In this document: piece by piece, positions 7,052 through 14,888 of the stretch | Position numbering within the stretch: the stretch's first letter is position 1 | Layout of the letters: the number at the start of each line of letters is the position of its first letter | Assembly: GCA_020047815.1 (NCBI GenBank) | Contig: JAIFNG010000011.1 | Span: 1 to 44,401, forward strand | Source of the DNA: Anaerolinea sp. | GTDB lineage: Bacteria > Chloroflexota > Anaerolineae > Anaerolineales > Villigracilaceae | Direction: 5' to 3' | DNA: 44,401 nucleotides | The notes under the pieces: model-generated | What the model saw: only the letters and a program-made list of their open reading frames with translations | Told to the model about the DNA's origin: nothing | Database searches by the model: none | Translations under genes and position numbers: made by a program

Positions 7052-8944
7052 GAAACAAGACGTATCACCTCGCCCATCGGATCTAATTCAGAGGGAAGTT
7101 CCCGCCCCCGTCAACAACTTCAATCTGACATTACACTGGTCAACCGTTACAGCATCCAAGATGTAATTGGAGTGGGGGGCATGGGTTCGGTTTACCGCGC
7201 CCGTGACCTTCACTTTCCGAATGTGGTTAAACTGGTTGCTGTAAAGGAGATGATTAATTCTGCTCCCGATCCGCTTGTGCGTAAGACGATCGTCCAGAAT
7301 TTTGAGCGTGAAGCAAACATGCTTGCCACGCTTAATCATCCAGCCATCCCCCGTATTTACGATTATTTTACCCAGGATGACCGATCCTACCTTGTTCTGG
7401 AATTTATTCATGGCAAGGACCTGGATACGGTGATTGCGGACGCAAATGGTTTCCTGCCCGAAGATCAAGTTATCAGTTGGGCAATTCAATTGTGCGATGT
7501 GGTGTCTTATTTGCACGCCCACAAACCTGACCCGGTCATCTTTCGCGATATGAAACCTTCCAATGTGATGATCAATCATAATGGTGATGTGGTGCTTGTT
7601 GATTTTGGCATTGCGAAGACATTCCAAAGCGGGCAAAAAGGGACCATGATCGGCACGGAGGGGTATTCGCCGCCAGAACAGTATCGCGGTGAAGCTTCTC
7701 CGCTGGCAGATATTTATTCCCTGGGCGCGACATTGCATCACGCCATCACCCGTCGTGACCCGCGTCTTGAGCCGCCTTTTTCCTTTGCAGAACGCCCGGT
7801 GCGACGCATTAACATGAATGTTTCGAACGAGTTTGAGGCGGTTATTAATGTTGCTTTGCAGTATGCCCCTTCAGACCGTTTCCCCACCGCGGACGCCATG
7901 AAAGAAGCGTTGATGAACGTGGCACGCAAGACGGGGGCACTCTCTAAGATTTCTGCTGCCTTACCAGTTGCAAGCGGCGGCGGCAGCGGGATAAAGCCGC
8001 TTTGGTCTTTCAAGTGCGAAGATGAAATACGCGGCACGCCAACTCCCCATCAGGGCATGTTATTTATTGGATGTTACGATAATAATCTGTATGCATTGAA
8101 TGCGGCGGATGGGCAATTTCAATGGAAGTATGCCACTGAAGGCGGTATTGTAACGCGCCCGATTGTGTATGATAATAATGTCATCTTTGGCTCGGAAGAT
8201 AAACGATTGCATGTGGTGGGTGTACGCGCGGGAAAAGTTGTGTGGACGTATTATACGGATGGAAAAATATATTCCTCTCCGCGCATTGCAGATGGGTATA
8301 TCTTTTTTGGATCTGATGATCAGGACCTGCATGCTGTCAACGTCAACAGTGGTCGTGCCATCTGGAAGTATTCCACAGATGCACCGATCCATTCCTCACC
8401 TCTGGTTGCCAATGAACTGATTTATTTTGGCAATGAAGTGGGCGGATTTCATGCTGTTGATTTTCGTGGTCAACTGAAATGGCGCTTTCAATCCAAGCGT
8501 GCGGTTACCTCCTCTCCGGTAAACAGGGGACAGGCGGTTTATTTTTCTTCGGTAGATGGTTACTTGTATGCCCTGGATGCAGGGAATGGGTGGCCGATCT
8601 GGAAGTTCCGTTTGGGCAAAGGCTCTGTTTCTTCTCCTGTGCTTGCAGATGATTTTATTTTTGTAGGTGCGGCAGATGGTTTTATTTATTGTGTGGATGC
8701 GCGCAATGCAAAGGAAGTCTGGCGTTTTCGCACTGAAAACCAAGTGAGTTGTTCACCCGTGATCTATAAAGATTCCATTTATTGCGGCTCTGTGGATGGT
8801 AATTTATACTGTCTTGAATATCGCACAGGCCGCCTACGTTGGAAGTTTGAATCACAAGCCGCAATTGCGGGCTCGCCAGTTGTGTTTGACGACATTGTAT
8901 ATTTTGGCTCAACAGACCATCACGTTTATGCTTTATTTGCTTAA
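7049..8944 (+). CDS. Ser/Thr protein kinase with C-terminal PQQ-like beta-propeller
   Basis: 631 residues if begun at CTG 7049 (see the separate entry). A Hanks-type kinase domain covers about residues 33-295: glycine loop VIGVGGMGSVY, Lys66 in VAVKEM, catalytic Asp167 in FRDMKPSN (Phe replaces His of HRD, which is common in bacteria), Asp185 in DFG, and PPE for APE. From residue ~317 to the end there are about eight 40-residue repeats of the type SSP...IYFGS.DG.LYAL....G...W.F, forming a PQQ-like propeller. No membrane segment is predicted, so the propeller is cytoplasmic and probably binds a protein or ligand rather than PQQ. First gene of a seven-gene operon. Its antagonist PP2C starts 12 nt downstream. 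Confidence 0.92.
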   Translation: METRRITSPIGSNSEGSSRPRQQLQSDITLVNRYSIQDVIGVGGMGSVYRARDLHFPNVVKLVAVKEMINSAPDPLVRKTIVQNFEREANMLATLNHPAIPRIYDYFTQDDRSYLVLEFIHGKDLDTVIADANGFLPEDQVISWAIQLCDVVSYLHAHKPDPVIFRDMKPSNVMINHNGDVVLVDFGIAKTFQSGQKGTMIGTEGYSPPEQYRGEASPLADIYSLGATLHHAITRRDPRLEPPFSFAERPVRRINMNVSNEFEAVINVALQYAPSDRFPTADAMKEALMNVARKTGALSKISAALPVASGGGSGIKPLWSFKCEDEIRGTPTPHQGMLFIGCYDNNLYALNAADGQFQWKYATEGGIVTRPIVYDNNVIFGSEDKRLHVVGVRAGKVVWTYYTDGKIYSSPRIADGYIFFGSDDQDLHAVNVNSGRAIWKYSTDAPIHSSPLVANELIYFGNEVGGFHAVDFRGQLKWRFQSKRAVTSSPVNRGQAVYFSSVDGYLYALDAGNGWPIWKFRLGKGSVSSPVLADDFIFVGAADGFIYCVDARNAKEVWRFRTENQVSCSPVIYKDSIYCGSVDGNLYCLEYRTGRLRWKFESQAAIAGSPVVFDDIVYFGSTDHHVYALFA

Positions 8945-8955
8945 AAGGAGCTCCT

Positions 8956-9879
8956 GTGGCTGATTTCTTTAAAAAACTGTTTGAGAAAAAAACAAAAGCA
9001 AAGGAGCAACCTGCTCAGCAAAAACCGGTTGACCTGGCTGTTACCGCGCCGCTCTCGGACCAGCAGATCAACTCCATTTTGATGAACCAATACCTGAAAA
9101 ATGAGATGAAGCAACTTATCGCCAGTGTGGGACAGTCGGTCGGGAAACAGCGAGAACACAATGAAGATAGTTTGCTTGCGCTGACCACAACCATATCCGG
9201 CGGGGCGGATAACATTCCTTTTGGTTTATATATAGTTGCAGACGGCATGGGCGGGCATCAGTTTGGCGAAGTTGCAAGCAATGCCGCTGTGCGGATCATG
9301 GGGGGCAACATTACCAAAAAATTCCACTCCTATCTTTATAACCTGCCCACCCAGATCCTTCAGGAGTCCCTGCAAGAGGTGATGGAAACCTCGGTGATGG
9401 AAGCCCATCAATATGTCCAGCGTGAAGCGCCAGGCAGTGGTACAACCGTTACAGCTGCGCTTGTTTTGGGACAGCAGGTGACGATCGCACATGTGGGCGA
9501 TAGCCGTGCTTATTCAATTTTCCCTGACGGAAGGATTGATCCAATCACCCGTGATCATTCACTGGTTAAACGGCTGGAAGAACTTGGTCACTTAAGCAAG
9601 GATGAAGTCGCCAATTTTCCACATCGCAACGTGTTGATCCGCGCTTTAGGGCAGGGTGAAGCACTTGAGGCAGATGTGTTTACCGTCCCTTTCCCACAAG
9701 GCGGCTACCTTATGCTATGCAGTGATGGGCTGTGGGGTGTTGTCAGTGATAAAGATATTCATCGCTTCGTTGCCGAAGCCCCCAGCCTGCCACGCGCATG
9801 TCAAAATATGGTTGAAGCTGCCAACGCGGCTGGCGGTCCAGATAATATAACGGTTATTCTTGTACAGATGATCGGATAA
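8956..9879 (+). CDS. PP2C-family protein Ser/Thr phosphatase
   Basis: 307 residues from GTG 8956, with AAAAGGAG just upstream. A ~55-residue basic, Gln-rich N-terminal tail precedes the PPM fold. Metal-binding and fold motifs are all present: NEDS (Asp71), VADGMGGH (Asp96), GSGTT, HVGDSRAY, CSDGLWG and GGPDNIT. In bacteria such enzymes reverse the action of Hanks-type kinases. Encoded directly after the kinase, its likely substrates are the kinase itself and the FHA protein's partners. Cytoplasmic, no membrane segment. Confidence 0.93.
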   Translation: MADFFKKLFEKKTKAKEQPAQQKPVDLAVTAPLSDQQINSILMNQYLKNEMKQLIASVGQSVGKQREHNEDSLLALTTTISGGADNIPFGLYIVADGMGGHQFGEVASNAAVRIMGGNITKKFHSYLYNLPTQILQESLQEVMETSVMEAHQYVQREAPGSGTTVTAALVLGQQVTIAHVGDSRAYSIFPDGRIDPITRDHSLVKRLEELGHLSKDEVANFPHRNVLIRALGQGEALEADVFTVPFPQGGYLMLCSDGLWGVVSDKDIHRFVAEAPSLPRACQNMVEAANAAGGPDNITVILVQMIG

Positions 9880-9881
9880 TT

Positions 9882-11363
9882 ATGCCATTGAACAGTCCGG
9901 ATTATTATGCAATTCTTGGCGTTTTGCGCGATGCATCGCAAGAGGAGATTAAACGCGCCTATTTTGACGCTGCTCAAAGGCTGCATCCGGACAAAAATGT
10001 GGCTGCGGGTGAAACTGAATTATTCCTTGAGATCCAACAAGCCTACGAAGTTCTTTCCAACCCCAAGCGCAGGAATTTATACGATGCCACATTGCCCCCG
10101 GAGATCAGCGGAAATTCTGTTTTAAAGCATGAAATTCTATTCAGCCGCCCAAACCTGGTCAGATTGGGTGAATCACAGTTGCTTTATATGCTGCTTGAGG
10201 TAGGTCCGCGCGAAGAAAAGGATAATTTTCCTTCTCCCCCCCTCAATATCTGTCTTGTGCTGGATCGGTCCACTTCCATGCAGGGCGACAAGATGGATAT
10301 GGTGAAAGCCACGGCCATCCAGTTGCTGCGAAGTATGCGTGTGGAAGATGTGTTTAGTGTGGTCGCCTTTAGCGATTTTGCCGAAGTCATTATCCCTGCC
10401 GCTTTTAACGCAGATAAAAAGAAGCAGGAAGGGCGCATTCAGATGATCTATACATCGGGTGCGACCGAAATTTATAACGGTTTGAAGGCTGGCTTGCAGG
10501 AAGTACGCCGCACGGTTGATCCCTCGCGTGTTAATCATATCATTTTGCTAACAGACGGCCAGACCTATGGAGATGAACAGGACTGTCTGCGGCTTGCCGA
10601 GGAAGCTGCCGCCCAGAATATCGGGATCACCGGCATGGGAATTGGAAGTGATTGGAATGATATTTTCCTCGATGCCCTTGCCAGCAAAACCGGTGGTTCC
10701 TCCTCCTATATCTCAACGCCCAAGGATATTCAACGGCTGCTTGTGGATAAGTTCAATGCGCTGATCAGCACTTATGCAGATGATGTCATCCTTGAATTTG
10801 AAGAGCAGGAACATGTGAAAATCAATTATGCGTTTCGCCTGCATCCTGATGCCAGTTCCATTGCAGTCGCCTCCCAAATGCATCTTGGTCCGATCCTTCG
10901 TGAAACACCCCTGCAGGTGCTGTTTGAATTTGTTGTTTCACCGTCTGCTTTAAAGGGAGATGTGCTTACACTTCTGAGCGGCTCGTTGAAGACCTCGATT
11001 ACAGCGCGTCCCACACCGGTTCCACCCATTCGATTAAATCTCAGACGGGAGATTAACCCCGAGCCTTCGCTTGAGCCGCCCCCAACGCGTATCCTGAACT
11101 CGCTTTCACGCTTAACCCTGTATCGGATGCAGGAACGTGCCCGCGCCGCTGCAGATGCCGGTGAATTTGATTCGGCTGCACGTCATCTTGAAAACCTTGC
11201 GACTCACCTGCTCTCAAAAGGGGAGCATGACCTTGCTAAAACCGCTTTGTTTGAGGCTGATAACCTGGAAAAAATGCATGCCTGGAGCGAAAGTGGAAAT
11301 AAGGATGTAAAGTATAGTACCCGCGCACTTTTATTGGGTGGGATAAAGGAGAAAGAAAAATGA
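9882..11363 (+). CDS. DnaJ-domain/von Willebrand factor A fusion protein
   Basis: 493 residues. An N-terminal J domain (about 6-70) carries the Hsp70-stimulating HPD motif at 35-37 (RLHPDKN). A VWA domain (about 120-305) has an intact MIDAS: D128-R-S130-T-S132, a Thr in SGATEIYNG and an Asp in LLTDGQTYG. A beta-rich segment follows (about 305-390) and then a helical C-terminal tail with a tetratricopeptide-like look (ARAAADAGEFDSAARHLE, LLSKGEHDLAKTALFEADN). The J-VWA combination in one chain is unusual. I infer that it recruits DnaK to a protein bound through the metal site. It starts 2 nt after the PP2C stop and overlaps the FHA gene by 4 nt, so it is tightly coupled to the phospho-signalling genes. 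Confidence 0.88.
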   Translation: MPLNSPDYYAILGVLRDASQEEIKRAYFDAAQRLHPDKNVAAGETELFLEIQQAYEVLSNPKRRNLYDATLPPEISGNSVLKHEILFSRPNLVRLGESQLLYMLLEVGPREEKDNFPSPPLNICLVLDRSTSMQGDKMDMVKATAIQLLRSMRVEDVFSVVAFSDFAEVIIPAAFNADKKKQEGRIQMIYTSGATEIYNGLKAGLQEVRRTVDPSRVNHIILLTDGQTYGDEQDCLRLAEEAAAQNIGITGMGIGSDWNDIFLDALASKTGGSSSYISTPKDIQRLLVDKFNALISTYADDVILEFEEQEHVKINYAFRLHPDASSIAVASQMHLGPILRETPLQVLFEFVVSPSALKGDVLTLLSGSLKTSITARPTPVPPIRLNLRREINPEPSLEPPPTRILNSLSRLTLYRMQERARAAADAGEFDSAARHLENLATHLLSKGEHDLAKTALFEADNLEKMHAWSESGNKDVKYSTRALLLGGIKEKEK

Positions 11364-11875
11364 TTATCTGTTCCAACTGCAAACATTCCAATATGGCGGG
11401 TGCCATGTTTTGTTCGGAATGCGGAGCTCAATTGATGGGCAAGGATGCCCTCACCACCCAAAACATAACAACAGAGCAATTTGAGCAGGTTATCGACCAT
11501 ACTCCCAAGGGAGATGGCATGTATCAGCCGTTTGATGACGGTGATGCATGGGGCAGCCTGCATTTACTGGATACGGGACAGGTGCTTCCTCTTTCCACTC
11601 GAAATGAATTTACCATGGGGCGCATTAGTGAGGGGCAACCGATTATGCCCGATATTGATCTCTCACCCTATCAAGCCTATGCGGCGGGTGTATCGCGGCT
11701 TCATGCGGTGATCAAGCGTAATGGTGGGCGTATTATCTTTATAGACCTGGGGTCGGCCAATGGTACATATATTAACGGAAAGCGCCTTGTCCCCAATGTG
11801 GAACAGACGCTTAATCATGGTGACATCGTTGCGCTTGGAAAGTTGAAAATCCAAATTTTGTTCAAGAATATCTAA
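11360..11875 (+). CDS. Zinc-ribbon plus FHA-domain phosphopeptide-binding protein
   Basis: 171 residues. The N-terminal zinc ribbon has Cys4, Cys7, Cys18 and Cys21 (CSNCK...CSECG). After an acidic linker, an FHA domain occupies about 75-170 with the phospho-Thr-binding motifs GRISEG, VSRLHAVI and GSANGTYINGKRL (Arg, Ser and Asn positions kept). It should read Thr phosphorylation made by the upstream kinase and removed by PP2C. The ATG overlaps the stop of the DnaJ-VWA gene, so a physical partnership with that protein is likely. Confidence 0.92.
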   Translation: MIICSNCKHSNMAGAMFCSECGAQLMGKDALTTQNITTEQFEQVIDHTPKGDGMYQPFDDGDAWGSLHLLDTGQVLPLSTRNEFTMGRISEGQPIMPDIDLSPYQAYAAGVSRLHAVIKRNGGRIIFIDLGSANGTYINGKRLVPNVEQTLNHGDIVALGKLKIQILFKNI

Positions 11876-11892
11876 TGTAAAGAGAGCCTCTT

Positions 11893-12135
11893 ATGCCATA
11901 TTCTGTAATTTTACATATTGCCGGTGAAACAGCCATTTTAGGCGAAGTGGAAGAACTGCCCAAACCTGCAGACAACATCCTCGTGGTCTCGAACCCACGC
12001 CAGCGTGATGGCAAGGACCTGCACTACATTAATAATAATGTTGTCAAGGTTATCTGGCCCATCGCCAAAGTGAATTTTATTGAAGTTCTTCAAGACGCCG
12101 AAGACGAAAAGATCATTGGTTTTGTGAGGGAATAG
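11893..12135 (+). CDS. Small conserved-looking protein of unknown function
   Basis: 80 residues, begins with [20 protein letters not shown], and ends IIGFVRE. It is acidic and predicted to be mostly beta with no Cys and no membrane segment. It looks like a compact single domain that handles a regular start (ATG 11893 after AAGAGAG) and sits 17 nt after the FHA gene and 2 nt before the response regulator. I recognise no family. Its position suggests an accessory of the phospho-signalling operon, possibly a small adaptor. Confidence 0.7.
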   Translation: MPYSVILHIAGETAILGEVEELPKPADNILVVSNPRQRDGKDLHYINNNVVKVIWPIAKVNFIEVLQDAEDEKIIGFVRE

Positions 12136-12137
12136 AT

Positions 12138-12857
12138 ATGTCTAACTCCATGGAGCGCCGCCGTATTCTGGTTGTAGATGATGAGGAGCGCATGGTGCGT
12201 TTCATCCGTATGAACCTTGAACATGATGGCTTTCAGGTGAGCGAAGCCTTTAATGGCAAACAAGCCATCCAAAAATTGCGTGATGTCACCCCTGATCTTA
12301 TTTTGCTCGATATCATGATGCCCGACCTGGATGGCTTTGAGGTTCTGGAAACCGTACGCGAAATCACCAATGTGCCGGTCATCATGCTGACAGCCAAAGG
12401 CGAAGAAGACGACCGTGTGCGTGGATTGGAAGGCGGCGCAGATGATTATGTTACCAAGCCGTTCAGTCCGCGTGAATTAGTCAGTCGAGTAAAGGCGGTG
12501 TTGCGCCGTACTGAGGGCGCGACGGGATCCATGCATGGCTTGCTCGAAGTGGATAAACGCCTCAAAATAGATTTTGACCGCCGCGAGATCTGGCTTGAAG
12601 GTAAACTCGTAAAGCTTCGCCCAACCGAATACCGCCTGCTTTTTCATCTTGTACAAAATGCGGGTTGGGTGGTTTCGCACGATCAACTGCTTCAAAAAGT
12701 CTGGGGTTATGAATACCGTGATGAGCCGCATTATGTGCGCCTCTACATCAACTACCTGCGCCAAAAACTGGAGAAAGACCCTGCCGACCCCAAGTACATC
12801 CTGACCGAGCGCGGTGTGGGTTATCGCTTTGTGGATTTCAAACGCGCAAAAGAATAA
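12138..12857 (+). CDS. OmpR/PhoB-family response regulator
   Basis: 239 residues. The receiver domain (about 8-122) has the acidic pair VVDDEE, phospho-acceptor Asp58 in [11 protein letters not shown], Thr in MLTAKG and Lys in VTKPFSP. A winged-helix DNA-binding domain follows (about 140-235: [29 protein letters not shown] and RGVGYRF). No histidine kinase is encoded beside it. It ends the Ser/Thr-kinase operon, so it may be phosphorylated by a distant kinase or by the operon's own kinase. It binds DNA as a dimer and probably regulates transcription, perhaps of this operon or of the adjacent small heat-shock gene. Confidence 0.93.
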   Translation: MSNSMERRRILVVDDEERMVRFIRMNLEHDGFQVSEAFNGKQAIQKLRDVTPDLILLDIMMPDLDGFEVLETVREITNVPVIMLTAKGEEDDRVRGLEGGADDYVTKPFSPRELVSRVKAVLRRTEGATGSMHGLLEVDKRLKIDFDRREIWLEGKLVKLRPTEYRLLFHLVQNAGWVVSHDQLLQKVWGYEYRDEPHYVRLYINYLRQKLEKDPADPKYILTERGVGYRFVDFKRAKE

Positions 12858-12879
12858 AACCGGTTTTTCTAACAATATC

Positions 12880-12922
12880 AATATAAAACGCCTACGTTTT
12901 TTTAACGCAGGCGTTTTATATT
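12880..12922 (+). terminator. Long hairpin between the response-regulator gene and hsp20
   Basis: An 18-bp stem with one mismatch (12881-12898 with 12904-12921, arm ATATAAAACGCCTACGTT) has a T5 loop, 23 nt past the response-regulator stop. Neither end has a strong T tract. It probably works as a terminator or attenuator before hsp20. Confidence 0.55.
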
Positions 12923-12964
12923 AAGGTCGTAATTCAAAACCAATCAACCTAAAAGGAGGTACCT

Positions 12965-13408
12965 ATGTCAAACTTAATTCGTTGGGAGCCGGCACGTGAA
13001 ATGATGACCTTGCGTGATGCCATGGATCGCCTCTTTGACGATGCTTTCACCCGCCCGCTCCGCATGTATGATGGTCAGATGTCCATACCCGCTGTGGACA
13101 TGTACCAGACTGATGATGAGATCGTGGTAAAAGCCGCCGTTCCCGGTGCCAAGGCAGATGACGTGCAGATCAACGTCACAGGCGAGGTGCTCATTATCAA
13201 GGGCGAGATCGGGGAAAAGCAAGAGGTGAAGGAGAAGGCGTACCATCTGCGTGAGCAGCGTTGGGGCGTTTTTGAACGTACAATTGCCCTGCCTACAGAT
13301 GTGATCGCAGATAAAGCCAAAGCTGAGTTCGAGAACGGCATCCTCACCATTACGCTTCCCAAAGCTGAGGAAGTCCGCCCCAAGACCATCAACATCAAGA
13401 CCAAGTAA
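12965..13408 (+). CDS. Small heat-shock protein, Hsp20/alpha-crystallin family
   Basis: 147 residues, start ATG 12965 after AAAAGGAGGTACCT, the best ribosome-binding site in the window. The N-terminal arm NLIRWEPAREMMTLRDAMDR is typical of class A bacterial sHsps. The alpha-crystallin domain covers about 40-140 (PAVDMYQTDDEIVVKAAVPG, and FERTIALPTDV with AEFENGILTITLPKAEE), followed by a C-terminal TINIKTK in place of the usual IXI anchor. It acts as an ATP-independent holdase forming oligomers in the cytoplasm. The upstream neighbour is the DnaJ-VWA/kinase operon. A separate terminator follows the gene. Confidence 0.95.
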   Translation: MSNLIRWEPAREMMTLRDAMDRLFDDAFTRPLRMYDGQMSIPAVDMYQTDDEIVVKAAVPGAKADDVQINVTGEVLIIKGEIGEKQEVKEKAYHLREQRWGVFERTIALPTDVIADKAKAEFENGILTITLPKAEEVRPKTINIKTK

Positions 13409-13417
13409 CATCGAATG

Positions 13418-13459
13418 ATCAAAAAGGAGTCGAGCCAGCCGGTTCGGCTCCTTTTTGAT
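13418..13459 (+). terminator. Terminator after hsp20
   Basis: An 18-bp stem with two G-T pairs (13418-13435 with 13442-13459) whose left arm starts ATCAAAAAGGAG and right arm ends CTCCTTTTTGAT. The A-tract/T-tract symmetry makes it bidirectional in form, 9 nt after the hsp20 stop. Confidence 0.75.
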
Positions 13460-13488
13460 TTATGATTGGGGGATAGGAGACTTATCAC

Positions 13489-14793
13489 ATGACCGTATTA
13501 ATTTCCTCCCTTCGCATTAATTCTGCCCGTATGCTTGAATCGTTTTCCACCCTGTCCTTGATCGGTTCAACGGGGGATGGGGGTGTGAGTCGTGTTAGTC
13601 TAAGTGAATCGCATCTCGCCGCGCGGACATGGTTCCGTAGTGAGGTCGAAAATGCCGGTTTGGAATTTCACGTGGACAGCGCAGGAAATCATTCTGCCAT
13701 TCTCCCCGCGTTTGCCCTTGCGGGGGAGGTTGCCCAACCCACCGGGGAGATAGGCTTATCGCAAAAACCGCTTCTCTTGAGGGCTTCCACTCTTTTAATT
13801 GGTTCGCACCTCGACTCTGTCCTGAATGGCGGGCGTTTTGACGGTGCACTGGGTGTGGTGGCGGCACTTGAGGTTTTGAGGATTGTCAAAGAAAACGGGA
13901 TCAGGCTTAGGGTCAATTTGGAAGCCATCGATTTCACAGATGAAGAAGGTACGCTTGTCGGTCTGCTCGGAAGTGCGGCATTGGCTGGCCGTCTTAACCC
14001 TGAGTCGTTGAAAAAACCTCGCGGCGGTCGTCAAAATTTGGTCGAAGGCATGAAGCGCGCAGGGTTGGATGAGGAAGGGATATTTAAAGCGACACGCCCG
14101 AAAGACTCACTGGCGGGATACTTGGAATTACACATCGAACAAGGCAAGCGACTGGAGCGGATGGGAATCAACATTGGCATTGTTTCTGCAATTGTGGGTA
14201 TTCGTTCGTATCGTCTGAGTTTTATTGGCAGGGCAGACCATGCCGGTTCTACTCTGATGACAGACCGTGCGGATGCTTCGTTGGGCGCCAGCGCCTTTGC
14301 TCTTGCGGCGCGTGAGATTGTGATGGGAAGTTTCCCGAATTGTGTTGCCAACGTTGGTAAAATGGATTTTATACCAGGCGCGTTTAATATTGTTCCAGCA
14401 AGGGTTGACCTGTGCCTTGAATTCCGTTCACCTGATGCGGAACAGTTCGAAAATTTGGACGCGGCGTTGATGGCTAGTGCAAAAGAACAAGCTGGACGTT
14501 TTGGTCTGGAGTTAAGAAGCGAATGTTTTGAAAAACATGTGCCCAATTTAATGAGTTCAGGAATACAAAAAACCTTTGCTGACTCTTGTAACGACCTTGG
14601 GTTGACCCACACATCCTTTGCCTCTGGTGCGATTCACGACGGGCAATCATTCGATGGGATCTGCCCGATTGGTATGATCTTTGTTCCCTCAGTGGATGGA
14701 GCCAGCCACGCACCGCGCGAATTGACAAAATGGGATGATTGTGTGAATGGAGCAAATGTTTTATTACAGACCGCGTTGAAACTGGCAGGGTAA
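13489..14793 (+). CDS. M20-family Zn amidohydrolase (N-carbamoyl-amino-acid hydrolase/allantoate amidohydrolase type)
   Basis: 434 residues. Metal ligands and motifs are those of the hydantoinase/carbamoylase branch: GSHLDSV (His107), GGRFDGALGV (Asp118), DFTDEEG (Glu152/153), ELHIEQG and a late His in SGAIHDGQSF. The dimerisation domain contains GRADHAGSTLM. Enzymes of this branch release ammonia and CO2 from N-carbamoyl groups, as in pyrimidine, hydantoin or allantoin breakdown. Which of these applies cannot be settled. Between AGN (residue ~67) and GSHLDSV there are about 20 more residues than the family normally has, encoded by a GC-rich palindromic stretch. The next gene is an adenosine deaminase, so a purine/pyrimidine salvage role is plausible. 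Confidence 0.87.
   Translation: MTVLISSLRINSARMLESFSTLSLIGSTGDGGVSRVSLSESHLAARTWFRSEVENAGLEFHVDSAGNHSAILPAFALAGEVAQPTGEIGLSQKPLLLRASTLLIGSHLDSVLNGGRFDGALGVVAALEVLRIVKENGIRLRVNLEAIDFTDEEGTLVGLLGSAALAGRLNPESLKKPRGGRQNLVEGMKRAGLDEEGIFKATRPKDSLAGYLELHIEQGKRLERMGINIGIVSAIVGIRSYRLSFIGRADHAGSTLMTDRADASLGASAFALAAREIVMGSFPNCVANVGKMDFIPGAFNIVPARVDLCLEFRSPDAEQFENLDAALMASAKEQAGRFGLELRSECFEKHVPNLMSSGIQKTFADSCNDLGLTHTSFASGAIHDGQSFDGICPIGMIFVPSVDGASHAPRELTKWDDCVNGANVLLQTALKLAG
13701..13750. repeat. Palindromic stretch inside the M20 hydrolase gene
   Basis: TCTCCCCG at 13701-13708 and CGGGGAGA at 13743-13750 form a perfect 8-bp inverted repeat, with a second partly overlapping G/C-rich complement at 13721-13728. 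It coincides with the extra residues 71-90 of the protein and looks like an in-frame short palindromic insertion. Confidence 0.4.
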
Positions 14794-14888
14794 ATCGTTG
14801 TTGCTGAGTCATTCACGAAGCTCCAGATCGGATGACATGGGATTTTAATGATGATTTTGAGACTGCATTGCATATAAGGACAAAAATC

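Noticed and set aside
7172..8944. Kinase starting at GTG 7172
   Set aside because: This start lies inside the glycine-rich loop and would delete the first kinase strand. An upstream CTG with a good ribosome-binding site and homologous residues in between fits better.
12477..12881. Minus-strand open frame of 134 codons across the response regulator
   Set aside because: Shadow of the OmpR-family gene; no family features, and the plus-strand frame has all receiver and winged-helix motifs.
12880..12964. RNA thermometer in front of hsp20
   Set aside because: The ribosome-binding site AAGGAGG has no nearby complement and lies outside the hairpin, so the hairpin cannot hide it.
13075..13488. Minus-strand open frame across hsp20
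   Set aside because: Shadow of the hsp20 gene, which has a strong ribosome-binding site and full domain motifs; the reverse frame has none.
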